From Gemmatimonadota bacterium (GTDB lineage: Bacteria; Latescibacterota; UBA2968; UBA8231), in contig JABHDC010000189.1 of assembly GCA_018673255.1 (NCBI GenBank), positions 1-64,000 on the forward strand: DNA of 64,000 nucleotides, given 5' to 3'. A program made the translations under genes and the position numbers. Shown piece by piece: positions 8,939-17,910 of this stretch. A model generated the notes under the pieces. That model was not told where the DNA came from and did no database searches. It saw nothing but the letters and a program-made list of their open reading frames with translations. Within the stretch, counting starts at the first letter, position 1. Each line of letters starts with the position of its first letter.

Positions 8939-9522
8939 AGAGTGCCGATCGCCGTGCCCAGATCCTGTCGGCTGCTGCACGTCTGTTCGAACAACGGCGC
9001 TTCGATGAAGTGCTCATGGATGACATCGCCCATGCCGCCAGTGTCGCCAAGGGCACACTCTACAGCCACTTCGCTGATAAGGAAGAGCTCTACTTCGCCG
9101 TCGTGTTCGATGGGATCTGCCAGCTCAATACACGCCTGCGCGAAGAGGCGGCACACGCCAGCGATCCCCCAGCCCAGCTACGCGCGATCGTGCACGCCAT
9201 CGTCGCCTTCTTCACTGACAATCGCGTGTTCTTCCGACTGATGGCCGCCGAAGATGCCCGATCTGCCACGGGCCGCTCCGATCACCGCAGACGCTGGCAG
9301 CGTCAGCGCGACGACCAGATCAGTGCCATTTCCGATGTATTGGAAGCAGGCGCCAAGACTGGCGTCTTCCGTGTTACCCATGCCCACGTGCAGGCGGAGA
9401 TCCTTCGGGGAATGGTGCGTTCGGTACTCATGTCACGAACCGACGAGCTGGGCGTGGAGGATCACGTCGACATCATCCTTGAGAGTTTTCTTCAGGGGGT
9501 TCACCATCATCACCAGGACTGA
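8935..9522 (+). CDS. TetR/AcrR-family transcriptional regulator
   Basis: A 195 aa repressor-type protein with an N-terminal helix-turn-helix (ILSAAARLFEQRRFDEVLMDDIAHAASVAKGTLYSHFADKEELY, in pieces: LFEQRRF, IAHAASVAKGTLY, HFADKEEL) and a variable ligand-binding C-terminal domain. The N-terminal half fits TetR_N throughout. The ATG overlaps the stop of the exporter gene as ATGA. It probably binds the palindrome at 5289-5302 and is relieved by an exported compound. The C-terminus ends in a short His stretch (HHHH) of unknown meaning. Confidence 0.92.
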   Translation: MKSADRRAQILSAAARLFEQRRFDEVLMDDIAHAASVAKGTLYSHFADKEELYFAVVFDGICQLNTRLREEAAHASDPPAQLRAIVHAIVAFFTDNRVFFRLMAAEDARSATGRSDHRRRWQRQRDDQISAISDVLEAGAKTGVFRVTHAHVQAEILRGMVRSVLMSRTDELGVEDHVDIILESFLQGVHHHHQD

Positions 9523-9529
9523 AGCTGCC

Positions 9530-12500
9530 GTGTCACGATTTCTGCGCCTCGCGCTCTTGTTTGCCTTCTCCGGGTCCATCCATCCGGCAGATGCTTCCAC
9601 CTACCGCGTCTCCGTCGTGCCTTCGGATGCGCCTGAACTGATGGCGCCCCAGTCTCGTACTACTCCCCTGAGTGTGGGGCAGATCGAGACCATGACTCGT
9701 CGCGCCGTCGATCTGGTCGGCGGCATGGCCACCTACGTGGATGCCAAAGACACCCTCGTCGTCCTCAAGGTGAATATCTCCATCCTGGAGCCATCCGGTT
9801 CAGGCGTGGTCACCGATACGCGTGTGGTGCGTGCGGTTGCGTTGCTGGTTCACGAGGTGGCACCGGAAGCACGGATTCTCATCGCCGAGGGTGCGGGTGG
9901 CTGGATTTCACCGGCTATGCGGGACTGTACTCAGGTTGAGATGAGGGGTGGCGGCGTCGAAGATGGATTCAGAGTCGCCGGCCATCGACAGACGGCAGCT
10001 GAGCTTCGGAAGATGGGCATCGATATCGAGTGCTTCGATCTGAACTTTGATCGCGCCTACGAGCTACACCCCGAAGGCGGCGGCCTCGCGCACGATGAAT
10101 ACAGCATTGCCGCCGCCATCATCGACGCCGACACCTGGATCAATATTCCCGTCGCCAAGACGCACGGCGCCAAGATCACCTGCTGCCTGAAGAATCATTT
10201 TGGCATCCTGCCCGGCAGACTCTACGGCTGGGGCAAGAACAGCGGCACTGCACACCACGGTCCCATGCCTCACTCGCCCCGAGTACTCGATGAAGCCTGG
10301 GTCGATCTGTACGAGATCAGTCGTGTCGACCTCAATGTCGTGGACATGATCTATGGCAGTCAGGCCGGCGCCTTCGAGGATGCCGGCGGCAAACGATCCA
10401 ACACGATCCTGGCCGGGGCCAATCCGATCGCCACCGACCTCGTCGTCGCCCGTCTCATGGGATACAATCCTGATGACTTCGAGTTCGCTCCCCTGGCCGC
10501 CCGACAAGGACTGGGGCCGAGTTCCATTGATGCGGTGACCGTCGTCGGCGTTGACAGCCTGGGCCCTCTCGTGGATCGGTGGAAGAAGGCGGGCGTCGCC
10601 TACGGCGGGCGTGGCGAGTGGGCGGAGCACGCCGACTATGGCATGGGTCCGCGGGAATGGACGCTGCTGGGTCCGCTCCCCCGTGAGCACACGTTCAGTG
10701 ACGAGGAGATCACGGCGCTGCAACCGGTTCCAGGTGAAGGTGACTGGTCGCCGGTGACCTGGTTTGGACATGACCGGATCGATCTCGACAAGCAATTCGA
10801 CGACCCCATCAACTGTGCCGTCTATGCCTACACACAGTTCACGATGGCCACATCCGACTCGGTCCGCTTCTGGCTGGGCTCTGACGAAGGCCTGTCGCTC
10901 TGGATCGATGGCAAGCTGATCTACGAACACACCGGGCGTCGACGTCACAGCCTGGGGATGGTCAAGCTGCCAGGATACGTAGAGGCCGGAAAACATCATC
11001 TGCTGATCCGTGCCGACCAACGACGCGGGGCCTACGACTTCAGCTTTAACATCGCCGAGCCGATCGACGACATCCTCTACCACGGCAATCGATATCCTGG
11101 CGTGCGTTACCATGTGGGTGACACCGGCCAGGAACCGATCGTCCAGGTCGCCGCCGACGATGTGGGTGATGACTATGGCGCGGGGCAACGCGACTACGCT
11201 GCCAGCACGATCGACCTGGGAGATCCATTGCAGCGTTCGCGCACAGCGCCGGATACCATCCTCATTGATGGAGTCCAGGCCGAATCGCAGCAACTGCTGG
11301 CCCTGCTACTGGAACTGGCCGGCGTCGATCCCATCGATACGTCCCTGCTGGAAGGGCTTGGCAGAAGCCCATTCGGGATTGGCTACGGTGGGAGAGGTCG
11401 GGAGAGCTGGCATCCGTCGTACAATCCCGATTTTTCTCGTCTGCTGAGTTGGCTTGGCCTCGACTACACCGTCTTCTATGGCCTGGGTCAGCGCGAGACG
11501 ATGAAGATGATTCATGGCCTGCTCGCCGATGGCTTCATCCCGGTGACAACGACGATGGAACGGTCCCGCCGACGGCGCGGCTACCGTGGTGGCCAGTCGC
11601 GCTGGACGGCGATCGATGGATTCCGCCGGCAGGGCGGACACGTGGAACTCCACCAGGCGGCGGCGAATCGATGGGTTCAGGTCACCGGCGATTGGGATGG
11701 ATTCGTGCCGGGTGGAAATCGCGAGAATTGTCCGGTCTTCGTCGCCCGAGCCAGCAGAGAGCCGTTGTCGGCGGCAGCCCTGATCGACACGATGGCCTCT
11801 ATCGCTCTCGAGCTGGGTCGCAGCGGCCAGATTGTGGAGGACAGCGACTCGGGGCAGCGATTCTATCCCAGAGGCCTGGCTGCATGGGATGCCTGGGTCA
11901 TCGACTGGGAACGACGTCCACTGACGATCGAGTGGGCCCTGAAGGATCACCCCCTCGATCAACTGGAGGGCATGCGCCGCCGGGTGCTTGAACCCCTGGT
12001 CCACCAGCGTCAGTCGGCTGCCCGATCTCTTGCCGGGGCAGCCTCTGCCACAACAGGTGAACGTCGAGACGCACTGCAGGCGGCGTCCGACGGGTACCGA
12101 GCAGTCGCCGAACATCTCGACGAACTGTCCGACTACCTGCCGAGGGAGGATCGGGTCGAAGACTTGAGCAAGAAGGACCATGCCCGTCTTGCTCGCCTGC
12201 AGAAAGCACGTCCGCTTCTTCGTCAGGCCCGCACGGCCGAACGGGAAGCATTGACGGCACTGCTCGGTCTGGTCGGTGGTCCACCACTGGCCAAGATCCA
12301 GGAAGATCCCCTGAGGCGCCGGGCGCAGGGGGTTCGCCTCTTCACGTGGCACGCCATCACCGATGACAATGTCCATGACCTGATCTATACGGAGCAACAA
12401 CTCGAGGTCCGCCTCGTTGCCGGTGGCGATGCCAACCAGATGTCATACGAGATCCATGAAGCCATGCCCCGGGAACCGGGCTGGCAGATCGTGATCGAGG

Positions 12501-12646
12501 CAGGCGATGCGGCAACCGGATCTTACACCGTCCACGAAGCACCGAGCCACGACAATGGCTGGCGCATCGTGGTACGGGCCGACGACGAGCGCACGTGGCG
12601 TGACAATGCGCCGGAGTTGGTCGTGTGGGCCGTCCCCGATGAGTAA
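9530..12646 (+). CDS. Secreted multidomain protein with N-terminal DUF362 domain
   Basis: A 1038 aa protein starting at GTG 9530, 7 nt after the TetR stop, which gives a clear signal peptide (SRFLRLALLFAFSGSIHPADA). The first ~300 residues match DUF362: LVVLKVNIS, VVTDTRVVRAV, ILIAEGAGGW and NIPVAKTHGAKITCCLKNHFGI. The four-Cys ferredoxin motif sometimes attached to DUF362 is not seen. A beta-rich region (about 400-530) resembles a PA14/carbohydrate-binding module (FWLGSDEGLSLWIDG). Next comes a region with a possible papain/C39/BtrH-like fold (AESQQLLALLLELAGVD ... TVFYGLGQRE), a helical segment with many Arg/Lys/Asp, and a beta-rich tail. Only the DUF362 assignment is firm. It is translationally coupled to the amidase gene (8-bp overlap). 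Confidence 0.75.
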   Translation: MSRFLRLALLFAFSGSIHPADASTYRVSVVPSDAPELMAPQSRTTPLSVGQIETMTRRAVDLVGGMATYVDAKDTLVVLKVNISILEPSGSGVVTDTRVVRAVALLVHEVAPEARILIAEGAGGWISPAMRDCTQVEMRGGGVEDGFRVAGHRQTAAELRKMGIDIECFDLNFDRAYELHPEGGGLAHDEYSIAAAIIDADTWINIPVAKTHGAKITCCLKNHFGILPGRLYGWGKNSGTAHHGPMPHSPRVLDEAWVDLYEISRVDLNVVDMIYGSQAGAFEDAGGKRSNTILAGANPIATDLVVARLMGYNPDDFEFAPLAARQGLGPSSIDAVTVVGVDSLGPLVDRWKKAGVAYGGRGEWAEHADYGMGPREWTLLGPLPREHTFSDEEITALQPVPGEGDWSPVTWFGHDRIDLDKQFDDPINCAVYAYTQFTMATSDSVRFWLGSDEGLSLWIDGKLIYEHTGRRRHSLGMVKLPGYVEAGKHHLLIRADQRRGAYDFSFNIAEPIDDILYHGNRYPGVRYHVGDTGQEPIVQVAADDVGDDYGAGQRDYAASTIDLGDPLQRSRTAPDTILIDGVQAESQQLLALLLELAGVDPIDTSLLEGLGRSPFGIGYGGRGRESWHPSYNPDFSRLLSWLGLDYTVFYGLGQRETMKMIHGLLADGFIPVTTTMERSRRRRGYRGGQSRWTAIDGFRRQGGHVELHQAAANRWVQVTGDWDGFVPGGNRENCPVFVARASREPLSAAALIDTMASIALELGRSGQIVEDSDSGQRFYPRGLAAWDAWVIDWERRPLTIEWALKDHPLDQLEGMRRRVLEPLVHQRQSAARSLAGAASATTGERRDALQAASDGYRAVAEHLDELSDYLPREDRVEDLSKKDHARLARLQKARPLLRQARTAEREALTALLGLVGGPPLAKIQEDPLRRRAQGVRLFTWHAITDDNVHDLIYTEQQLEVRLVAGGDANQMSYEIHEAMPREPGWQIVIEAGDAATGSYTVHEAPSHDNGWRIVVRADDERTWRDNAPELVVWAVPDE

Positions 12647-15212
12647 GCTCATCTCGACGCTCGGTCTCCTGGCCGTCGCCCTGCTCACGGCCTGCGCGGG
12701 GACCCAACCTGCACCGACGGCACCTCAGCTATCACGTTGGGTCGCCATCGACAGCATGGTGTCGCAGGAGACCACCCCACATGGCGACAAGTCCATGGCG
12801 ACAGTGATTGAGGCGATTGGCTCAGCCGGTGCCAGGGGGATTCTCGTCGATGTCGGTGCCCCGGTGGCAGAACTGCTGGACTCGATCGGTTACCTGGGAC
12901 TGGAACGGATCGCCCGACTCGAATGGGTCGCAGAGGATGCCAGCAAGACTGAGCGTCAGGAACTGAAGAGCCAGTTGCGCGCCTGGCTCCAGGATCACGA
13001 GATCGACCGCCTGCACATCGAAACACCCGCGACGCAGGCTCACATCGTCGAGGAATTGGCCGCCGAGGCGCTGCTCTCCCAGGCCTACCTGCAGATCACG
13101 ACCACTGCCTCCCTCCCCCCACTCGGCACGGCAACACTCGCTCCGGCACCGCCAGATCCGGATGTGTGGATACTCTCGGCCACTGCCGAGACAACAACTC
13201 CGCTTGCCATTGCCCTCGATGTGGGCACCCTCAGTGAGGCGGGCGCACTTCAGGTGGCCGGGCGAGAGGGTTGGCTGACGGCAGATGCAGGTGGACGCGT
13301 GGCGTGGCTGACTCACGAGTTGCCCGACACGATCTTCGTCACCATCGCCACCCAAGACACGATCCAGATTCCCACGCGGGATTGGCGGGCACCCTTCGAC
13401 TACACACTTGCACGCGACGGTCTCGTACACCGCCGGGCGCCCTGGGTCGAATTGCGCCGGGCACCCCAACGCACAACCTCACCCGTCTACGAGATTCTGG
13501 CCCGTACCGATTCACTGGCCACGGCGCAGATCAATGGTGTCCCCGCCCACGTGTATCGGACGGGTGTGTTCTTTGATTCAGTCGATCTCTCACCCGGACA
13601 GAATCGCCTGCACCTGCGTTCTGATGGTCCGGATGGCAGGGCGTTCTACGCCGTAGAAATCGAGCACACGCCATCCATCCCTCGCTCTCCTCTGCCACTG
13701 TGGATCGATGAGAGATCTCTGACACCCTCTGAGGACCTCGAGTTGCTCGCATCCGACCGGGTGCGACTACAATTCTCCGGATCACTGGGCCAGGATGCCA
13801 TTGCACGCATCGATCCGGGTGGCATTGAATTACCCATGTCCCGGACCGACAGCGATGATGCCAGCCTCTATCATGTGGATCTGCCCGCACGGCGCCTGCC
13901 GGTGGGACGTGATGCGAGGGTCGGTTTCGAACTGCGACCGGCAGACGGGGGCAAGGCCACGAAGCGACAACTGCCATCGACGCTACATGTTCGCGCCGGC
14001 GTCGACGAGTTCCCCTTGTTACGGACCACGTCGGACCGGTGTTATCTCTCTTACAGTCTGGGTCGAGTCCGGCTCGGCGGGCCCTTCCGCGCCGAATTTG
14101 GCAAGGGGATCATCCTGCAATCCAGTGGCCGCTTCGGACGATACCACCGTGTCCAGCTGAGCCTGACGCAGGTGGGCTACATCCACGAGCGATATGTCGA
14201 GGAATTACCCCCCGAGCATGTGCGACCCGGCTATCACATCTCTTCACTCCATGCCAGTCCACGAGACAGTGTCGATGTTGTCGGCATTCCGTGGTTGGAG
14301 CCGGTGCCTTATGCCATCGAAGCCGACCCTGAAGGCCGACGACTCCTGATCACCCTCTACGGGGTGCAGTCGACGAGCACGTGGATTCAGCAACGGGGCG
14401 GTATGCGGTATGTGGAGCGTTTGTCATGGAAACAGCTTGATGCGCAGACCTACCAGGTCGTCGTTCACCTGACGACACCTCTGCTCTGGGGATACCAACT
14501 GCAACCCGAGGGCCGGTCGTTGGTGCTGCGTCTGCCCTACCCGGATCCGACGGTCATTGCCACTCCGGCACCTGACACACCTACCCTGGCCAACCTTCGC
14601 ATCGCCATCGAAGCCGGACACGGCGGCAGTAGTACTGGTGCTCTGGGACTGTCGGGGATGTTCGAGAAGGATGTGAATCTCGACACGGCATTACGCCTCG
14701 AAGAATTATGCCTTGCCGCCGGTGCCCAGGTCGTCCAGGTCCGACGGTTGGACGAAGGCATCCCCTACATGGATCGCCTCGACTCCCTCGAGGCATCAGG
14801 GGCGGACCTGGTCGTGAGCATCCACGCCAATTCAGCCGGTGGCGGATTCCTGCGCGCCAGCGGTACGAGCACCTATTTCCACAATCCGTTCTGGGCTCCC
14901 TTCGCCCAACGGGTGTATGATCGCATGCTCGAACTGGACTATCGGGAATTCGGCGTCGTGGGGTCCTTCAACTACCGCAACATCCGTCTCTCGTCGCGCC
15001 CTTCGATCCTCGTGGAACAGGCTTTCATGTCCCACGCAGGCGATGAGGAACGGATGGCCGACCCGGCGCACCGACAATTGATCGCCGAGAAGATCCTGGC
15101 CGGTATCCTCGACTACATAGTGGACCTGCAGGCATCGGAGGCGTCTCTGGGACCACTGCCTCAGCGGGAGATCGAAGAAGAGGAGGCCTCCACATCGTCG
15201 ACGGGCTCGTAG
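12639..15212 (+). CDS. Lipoprotein with C-terminal N-acetylmuramoyl-L-alanine amidase domain
   Basis: ATG 12639, inside the previous gene, gives an 857 aa protein with a lipoprotein signal (MSKLISTLGLLAVALLTAC, lipid Cys about residue 19). The last ~190 residues are an Amidase_3 zinc amidase: IAIEAGHGG (first His), MFEKDVNL (Glu), VVSIHANS (second His) and SILVEQAFMSH (catalytic Glu). It would cut the peptide from the glycan in peptidoglycan. The ~600 residues before it are beta-rich with no catalytic motif I recognise and may be targeting or wall-binding modules, similar in placement to the AMIN region of AmiC but far larger. Its 3' end overlaps the convergent epimerase gene by 52 bp. Confidence 0.88.
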   Translation: MSKLISTLGLLAVALLTACAGTQPAPTAPQLSRWVAIDSMVSQETTPHGDKSMATVIEAIGSAGARGILVDVGAPVAELLDSIGYLGLERIARLEWVAEDASKTERQELKSQLRAWLQDHEIDRLHIETPATQAHIVEELAAEALLSQAYLQITTTASLPPLGTATLAPAPPDPDVWILSATAETTTPLAIALDVGTLSEAGALQVAGREGWLTADAGGRVAWLTHELPDTIFVTIATQDTIQIPTRDWRAPFDYTLARDGLVHRRAPWVELRRAPQRTTSPVYEILARTDSLATAQINGVPAHVYRTGVFFDSVDLSPGQNRLHLRSDGPDGRAFYAVEIEHTPSIPRSPLPLWIDERSLTPSEDLELLASDRVRLQFSGSLGQDAIARIDPGGIELPMSRTDSDDASLYHVDLPARRLPVGRDARVGFELRPADGGKATKRQLPSTLHVRAGVDEFPLLRTTSDRCYLSYSLGRVRLGGPFRAEFGKGIILQSSGRFGRYHRVQLSLTQVGYIHERYVEELPPEHVRPGYHISSLHASPRDSVDVVGIPWLEPVPYAIEADPEGRRLLITLYGVQSTSTWIQQRGGMRYVERLSWKQLDAQTYQVVVHLTTPLLWGYQLQPEGRSLVLRLPYPDPTVIATPAPDTPTLANLRIAIEAGHGGSSTGALGLSGMFEKDVNLDTALRLEELCLAAGAQVVQVRRLDEGIPYMDRLDSLEASGADLVVSIHANSAGGGFLRASGTSTYFHNPFWAPFAQRVYDRMLELDYREFGVVGSFNYRNIRLSSRPSILVEQAFMSHAGDEERMADPAHRQLIAEKILAGILDYIVDLQASEASLGPLPQREIEEEEASTSSTGS

Positions 15213-16105
15213 CGGAGCCATCGACGCGCCGACTCCAGACTCCAGACACTGTCGCGATTTCCGGAGACGCCATTCACCAGCAGGCAGTCAGAAGGCCACG
15301 CCCCACGGGGAGTCACCAGGGCCAGTTCGTGGAGCTGACAGAAGTCCCGATTCGACAGCCACATCCCCCGGAACCAGCGCCCGGTCGCGGCCGATTCTTC
15401 GTCCTCGGCGGCAACTGACGCCTGCGTCGGTGTACCCGATGCATTCAGCGTACTCGGGTGATTCTGTCCCGGCTGACACCAGCCGATCCGAATACAGACA
15501 CAACTCAGTCTGCCCTCGCTTCGCGCCGCGACACCATGACAGATTCGCTCGCCGGCGATCTTCGCCATGGCATAGACAGTGGAATCCATCTGCGTCATTC
15601 CCGCCTGCCATATCGTCCCCACACCAGGCATCAGATCAGGTGTCAGTTCGCCTGGACCGAGACCCGCCGTCCGGTAACGGCCCATGACGTGGTTCGAGGA
15701 TGCAAAGACGAGGCGTGTGGTGCCTGATGCGAGAGCCGCTTCACCTACATGCAGATTCATGTCGATGGAAGCGCACGCGTCGTCCCAACTCGCCTCAGGA
15801 AAGGGATTCTGGGCGGCGAAGTGCACGACACCATCAGCTCGCGCCAGGCCATCGCGCCAACGGTGATCCTGCCAGTCGGTCAGATCACCCCGAATCGCCT
15901 CGATGATCGGTGGCGGATGTCCCGCCTCAACTGCGGCTGAGTGCAGCTTCTCCAGGAGCCCGTCCGGTACCTGTTGTGCGTCGATCCCCAGAAGATGGGC
16001 ACATCCCGAGGCACTCAGGTGCTGTAACAGCTTCGTGCCCAGATTGCCCCACGCGCCAGTTACGGCAATACAACTCCCCTGCATCGTCACAGGCTGATTT
16101 GTCAC
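15161..16105 (-). CDS. NAD(P)-dependent epimerase/dehydratase (extended SDR)
   Basis: A 314 aa extended SDR. It has glycine motif VTGAWGNLG near the N-terminus, VVHFAAQNP, a Ser-bearing strand LVFASSNHVMG, and catalytic Y-x-x-x-K in VYAMAKIAGER. GTG 16105 is preferred because AAGGAG lies 5-6 nt upstream; a longer reading from 16180 lacks such a site. It is probably a sugar or uronate dehydrogenase or epimerase; the substrate cannot be read. It overlaps the end of the amidase gene convergently and is separated from the upstream DUF5069 gene by a terminator, so it has its own promoter. Confidence 0.85.
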   Translation of the reverse strand: MTNQPVTMQGSCIAVTGAWGNLGTKLLQHLSASGCAHLLGIDAQQVPDGLLEKLHSAAVEAGHPPPIIEAIRGDLTDWQDHRWRDGLARADGVVHFAAQNPFPEASWDDACASIDMNLHVGEAALASGTTRLVFASSNHVMGRYRTAGLGPGELTPDLMPGVGTIWQAGMTQMDSTVYAMAKIAGERICHGVAARSEGRLSCVCIRIGWCQPGQNHPSTLNASGTPTQASVAAEDEESAATGRWFRGMWLSNRDFCQLHELALVTPRGAWPSDCLLVNGVSGNRDSVWSLESARRWLRYEPVDDVEASSSSISR

Positions 16106-16140
16106 TTCAGCTCCTTCTACACTGATTCTATGCTGCGGTA

Positions 16141-16176
16141 CACAAAGAAGAGCGGACCGGCATGGCCGGTCCGCTC
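16141..16176 (-). terminator. Intrinsic terminator of the DUF5069 gene
   Basis: A perfect 12-bp stem (16150-16161 gagcggaccggc with 16165-16176 gccggtccgctc) has a 3-nt loop. On the minus strand it is followed by a T-rich run (TTCTTTGTG). It lies between the DUF5069 stop and the epimerase start. Confidence 0.85.
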
Positions 16177-16203
16177 CCAAATCTCATCGATAGGCGATGA
16201 AAA

Positions 16204-16638
16204 CTAGCTCAGCGAACCGTGCAGAGCCGTCCAGTCATCGAGATTGTTGAGATTCACGGCGTCGAGGATCTTGCCCTCGTCAGCGATACCCGCCTCGGAG
16301 AGAATCTCACCCCGCGTGCCGTCGTCGTGATTGTAGCCACGGATGGCGGCATTGCTCGCCTCAATCTCGCCGGCAGGAATGCTACCGCCACGCTGCTCCA
16401 GAACCCAGGCCTCGAACTGTGCATAGGTCGGTGCGCTGCCCTTCACGAAATTGACAGCTGCATCGCGATCCACGCTGAGGCCATCGAGGACCATCTGGTC
16501 GAATCCGCCGCCACACTCGGAATACCCCTCGGGCAACTGTCCCTTGGCGCTCAGCAGCAGCTTGCACCACAAGCGCGGCAGATGAATCGCGCCGAGGGGA
16601 CCGGCAATATCAGACGAGATCGTGGGAATAATGGCCAC
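16204..16638 (-). CDS. DUF5069-like protein
   Basis: A 144 aa soluble protein with IHLPRLWCKLLLSAKG near the N-terminus, then GGGFDQMVLDGL and APTYAQFEAWV. This LPR...GFD...W layout is what I recall for DUF5069, a family of unknown function. GTG 16638 is chosen because AAGGAGG sits 6 nt upstream; the longer frame to 16794 includes non-protein-like sequence. It is monocistronic, with a strong terminator directly behind it. Confidence 0.75.
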   Translation of the reverse strand: MAIIPTISSDIAGPLGAIHLPRLWCKLLLSAKGQLPEGYSECGGGFDQMVLDGLSVDRDAAVNFVKGSAPTYAQFEAWVLEQRGGSIPAGEIEASNAAIRGYNHDDGTRGEILSEAGIADEGKILDAVNLNNLDDWTALHGSLS

Positions 16639-16687
16639 GAGAGACCTCCTTGGGTTGGGTGATGGTTTGGTGATAGTAGAGATGTGA

Positions 16688-16709
16688 CCGGGTGGGTGAA
16701 CCCGGCATA
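16688..16709 (-). repeat. Intergenic hairpin, copy 1
   Basis: Stem ccgggt/acccgg with loop gggtga, followed by gcata, about 50 nt upstream of the DUF5069 start. A second copy at 61803-61823 has the same loop, the same gcata flank and a compensated outer base pair. Confidence 0.45.
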
Positions 16710-16856
16710 GGAACGATAGATAGTGGTTCAAGCTGTAAACGTCAATCCTGCACAACCGCTCAGGCGTTCGAGTCAGCCTGGACGTAGCTCGCACGCGGGC
16801 TTATCCATTTCTCGAATGGTCTGAGCAGAACCACCAGGATCCTGGGAGAATTCATC

Positions 16857-17861
16857 ATGTGGAAGCACTTCGCGATTGTCGCACTGTTACTGGCAATCAC
16901 CGCGCCCTTGTCGGCAGAACCAGCCGACTGGCGTCGTCCGGTGGCGACCTATTCCATCGTCGCCCGTGATTCACTGACCGGACAGATCGGCGTCGCCGTG
17001 CAGTCGCACTGGTTCTCAGTGGGACCGATCGTGCCATGGGCAAAAGCGGGGGTCGGTGCCGTGGCGACACAGTCGCTGGTCGATCCGGCCTATGGTCCCC
17101 TGGGGCTGGAATTGATGACGGTCGGTCGCTCGGCTACAGAAACACTGACCGCCCTGCTCGCAGCCGATGCCGATCGAGAGGTCCGACAGGTGGCCATGGT
17201 CGACGCGAAAGGCAACGTCGCCGCCCACACAGGTTCGCGCGCCATCATCGCTGCCGGTCACCAGACGGGTGACCAGTATAGTGTGCAGGCGAATCTGATG
17301 GACAAGCCAAGTGTGTGGCCGACCATGGCGCGGGCCTACGAGACCTCCGAAGGGGATCTGGCTGAGCGTCTGCTATGTGCGTTGGAGGCCGCCGAAGCCG
17401 AAGGCGGAGATGTTCGCGGCCGTCAGTCGGCGGCAATCGTGGTGGTGTCGTCAGACGATACAGGACGCCCCTGGGTCGACCGCCTCTTCGATCTCAGAGT
17501 GGAGGACCACCCGACACCCGTCGCCGAATTGCGTCGCCTCACCCGATTGGCTCGTGCTTACCACAAACTCAACGAAGGGGACGAGTGGGTGACGGCGGGT
17601 GACATGGATGCCGCGATGGATGCCTATCGCGCCGCCACAGAGCTTGTCCCCGATGCAGCCACCGGCGGTGAGGCGCCCTTCTGGGTCGGCGCGACGCTGG
17701 CCTCCATCGATCGCGTCGAAGAGGCCATCCCCTACCTCAGGCGCGCCCAGGCCCAGCACGATCGCTGGGCGGATCTGATTCGTCGTCTGCCTGCATCCGG
17801 TCTGCTGCCCGATGACGATGCCCTCATCGAACACCTGGTCTCCCAGATGCTCTCAGACTGA
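16857..17861 (+). CDS. Secreted DUF1028 protein with C-terminal helical repeat region
   Basis: A 334 aa protein with a signal peptide (HFAIVALLLAITAPLSA) followed by the DUF1028 domain. Its landmarks are ATYSIVARDSLTGQIGVAVQSHWFSVG, in pieces TYSIVARD, GQIGVAVQS and WAKAGVGAVATQS. DUF1028 looks like an Ntn-hydrolase or proteasome-fold relative, and a processed N-terminal Ala or Thr next to the cleavage site would fit, but catalysis is unproven. The last ~100 residues look like a TPR pair (ELRRLTRLARAYHKLNEGDEW, in pieces RLARAYHKLNEG and AMDAYRAATELVPD). The ATG has GGGAG upstream. The next gene follows 49 nt later in the same direction. Confidence 0.88.
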   Translation: MWKHFAIVALLLAITAPLSAEPADWRRPVATYSIVARDSLTGQIGVAVQSHWFSVGPIVPWAKAGVGAVATQSLVDPAYGPLGLELMTVGRSATETLTALLAADADREVRQVAMVDAKGNVAAHTGSRAIIAAGHQTGDQYSVQANLMDKPSVWPTMARAYETSEGDLAERLLCALEAAEAEGGDVRGRQSAAIVVVSSDDTGRPWVDRLFDLRVEDHPTPVAELRRLTRLARAYHKLNEGDEWVTAGDMDAAMDAYRAATELVPDAATGGEAPFWVGATLASIDRVEEAIPYLRRAQAQHDRWADLIRRLPASGLLPDDDALIEHLVSQMLSD

Positions 17862-17910
17862 ACACCTCAAGCTTCAGGATCCAGGCCATTTCACTGGAAA
17901 GGACAGCTCG

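Noticed and set aside
16204..16794. Extended DUF5069 frame to 16794
   Set aside because: GTG 16638 has AAGGAGG at ideal spacing, and the upstream part contains the hairpin repeat.
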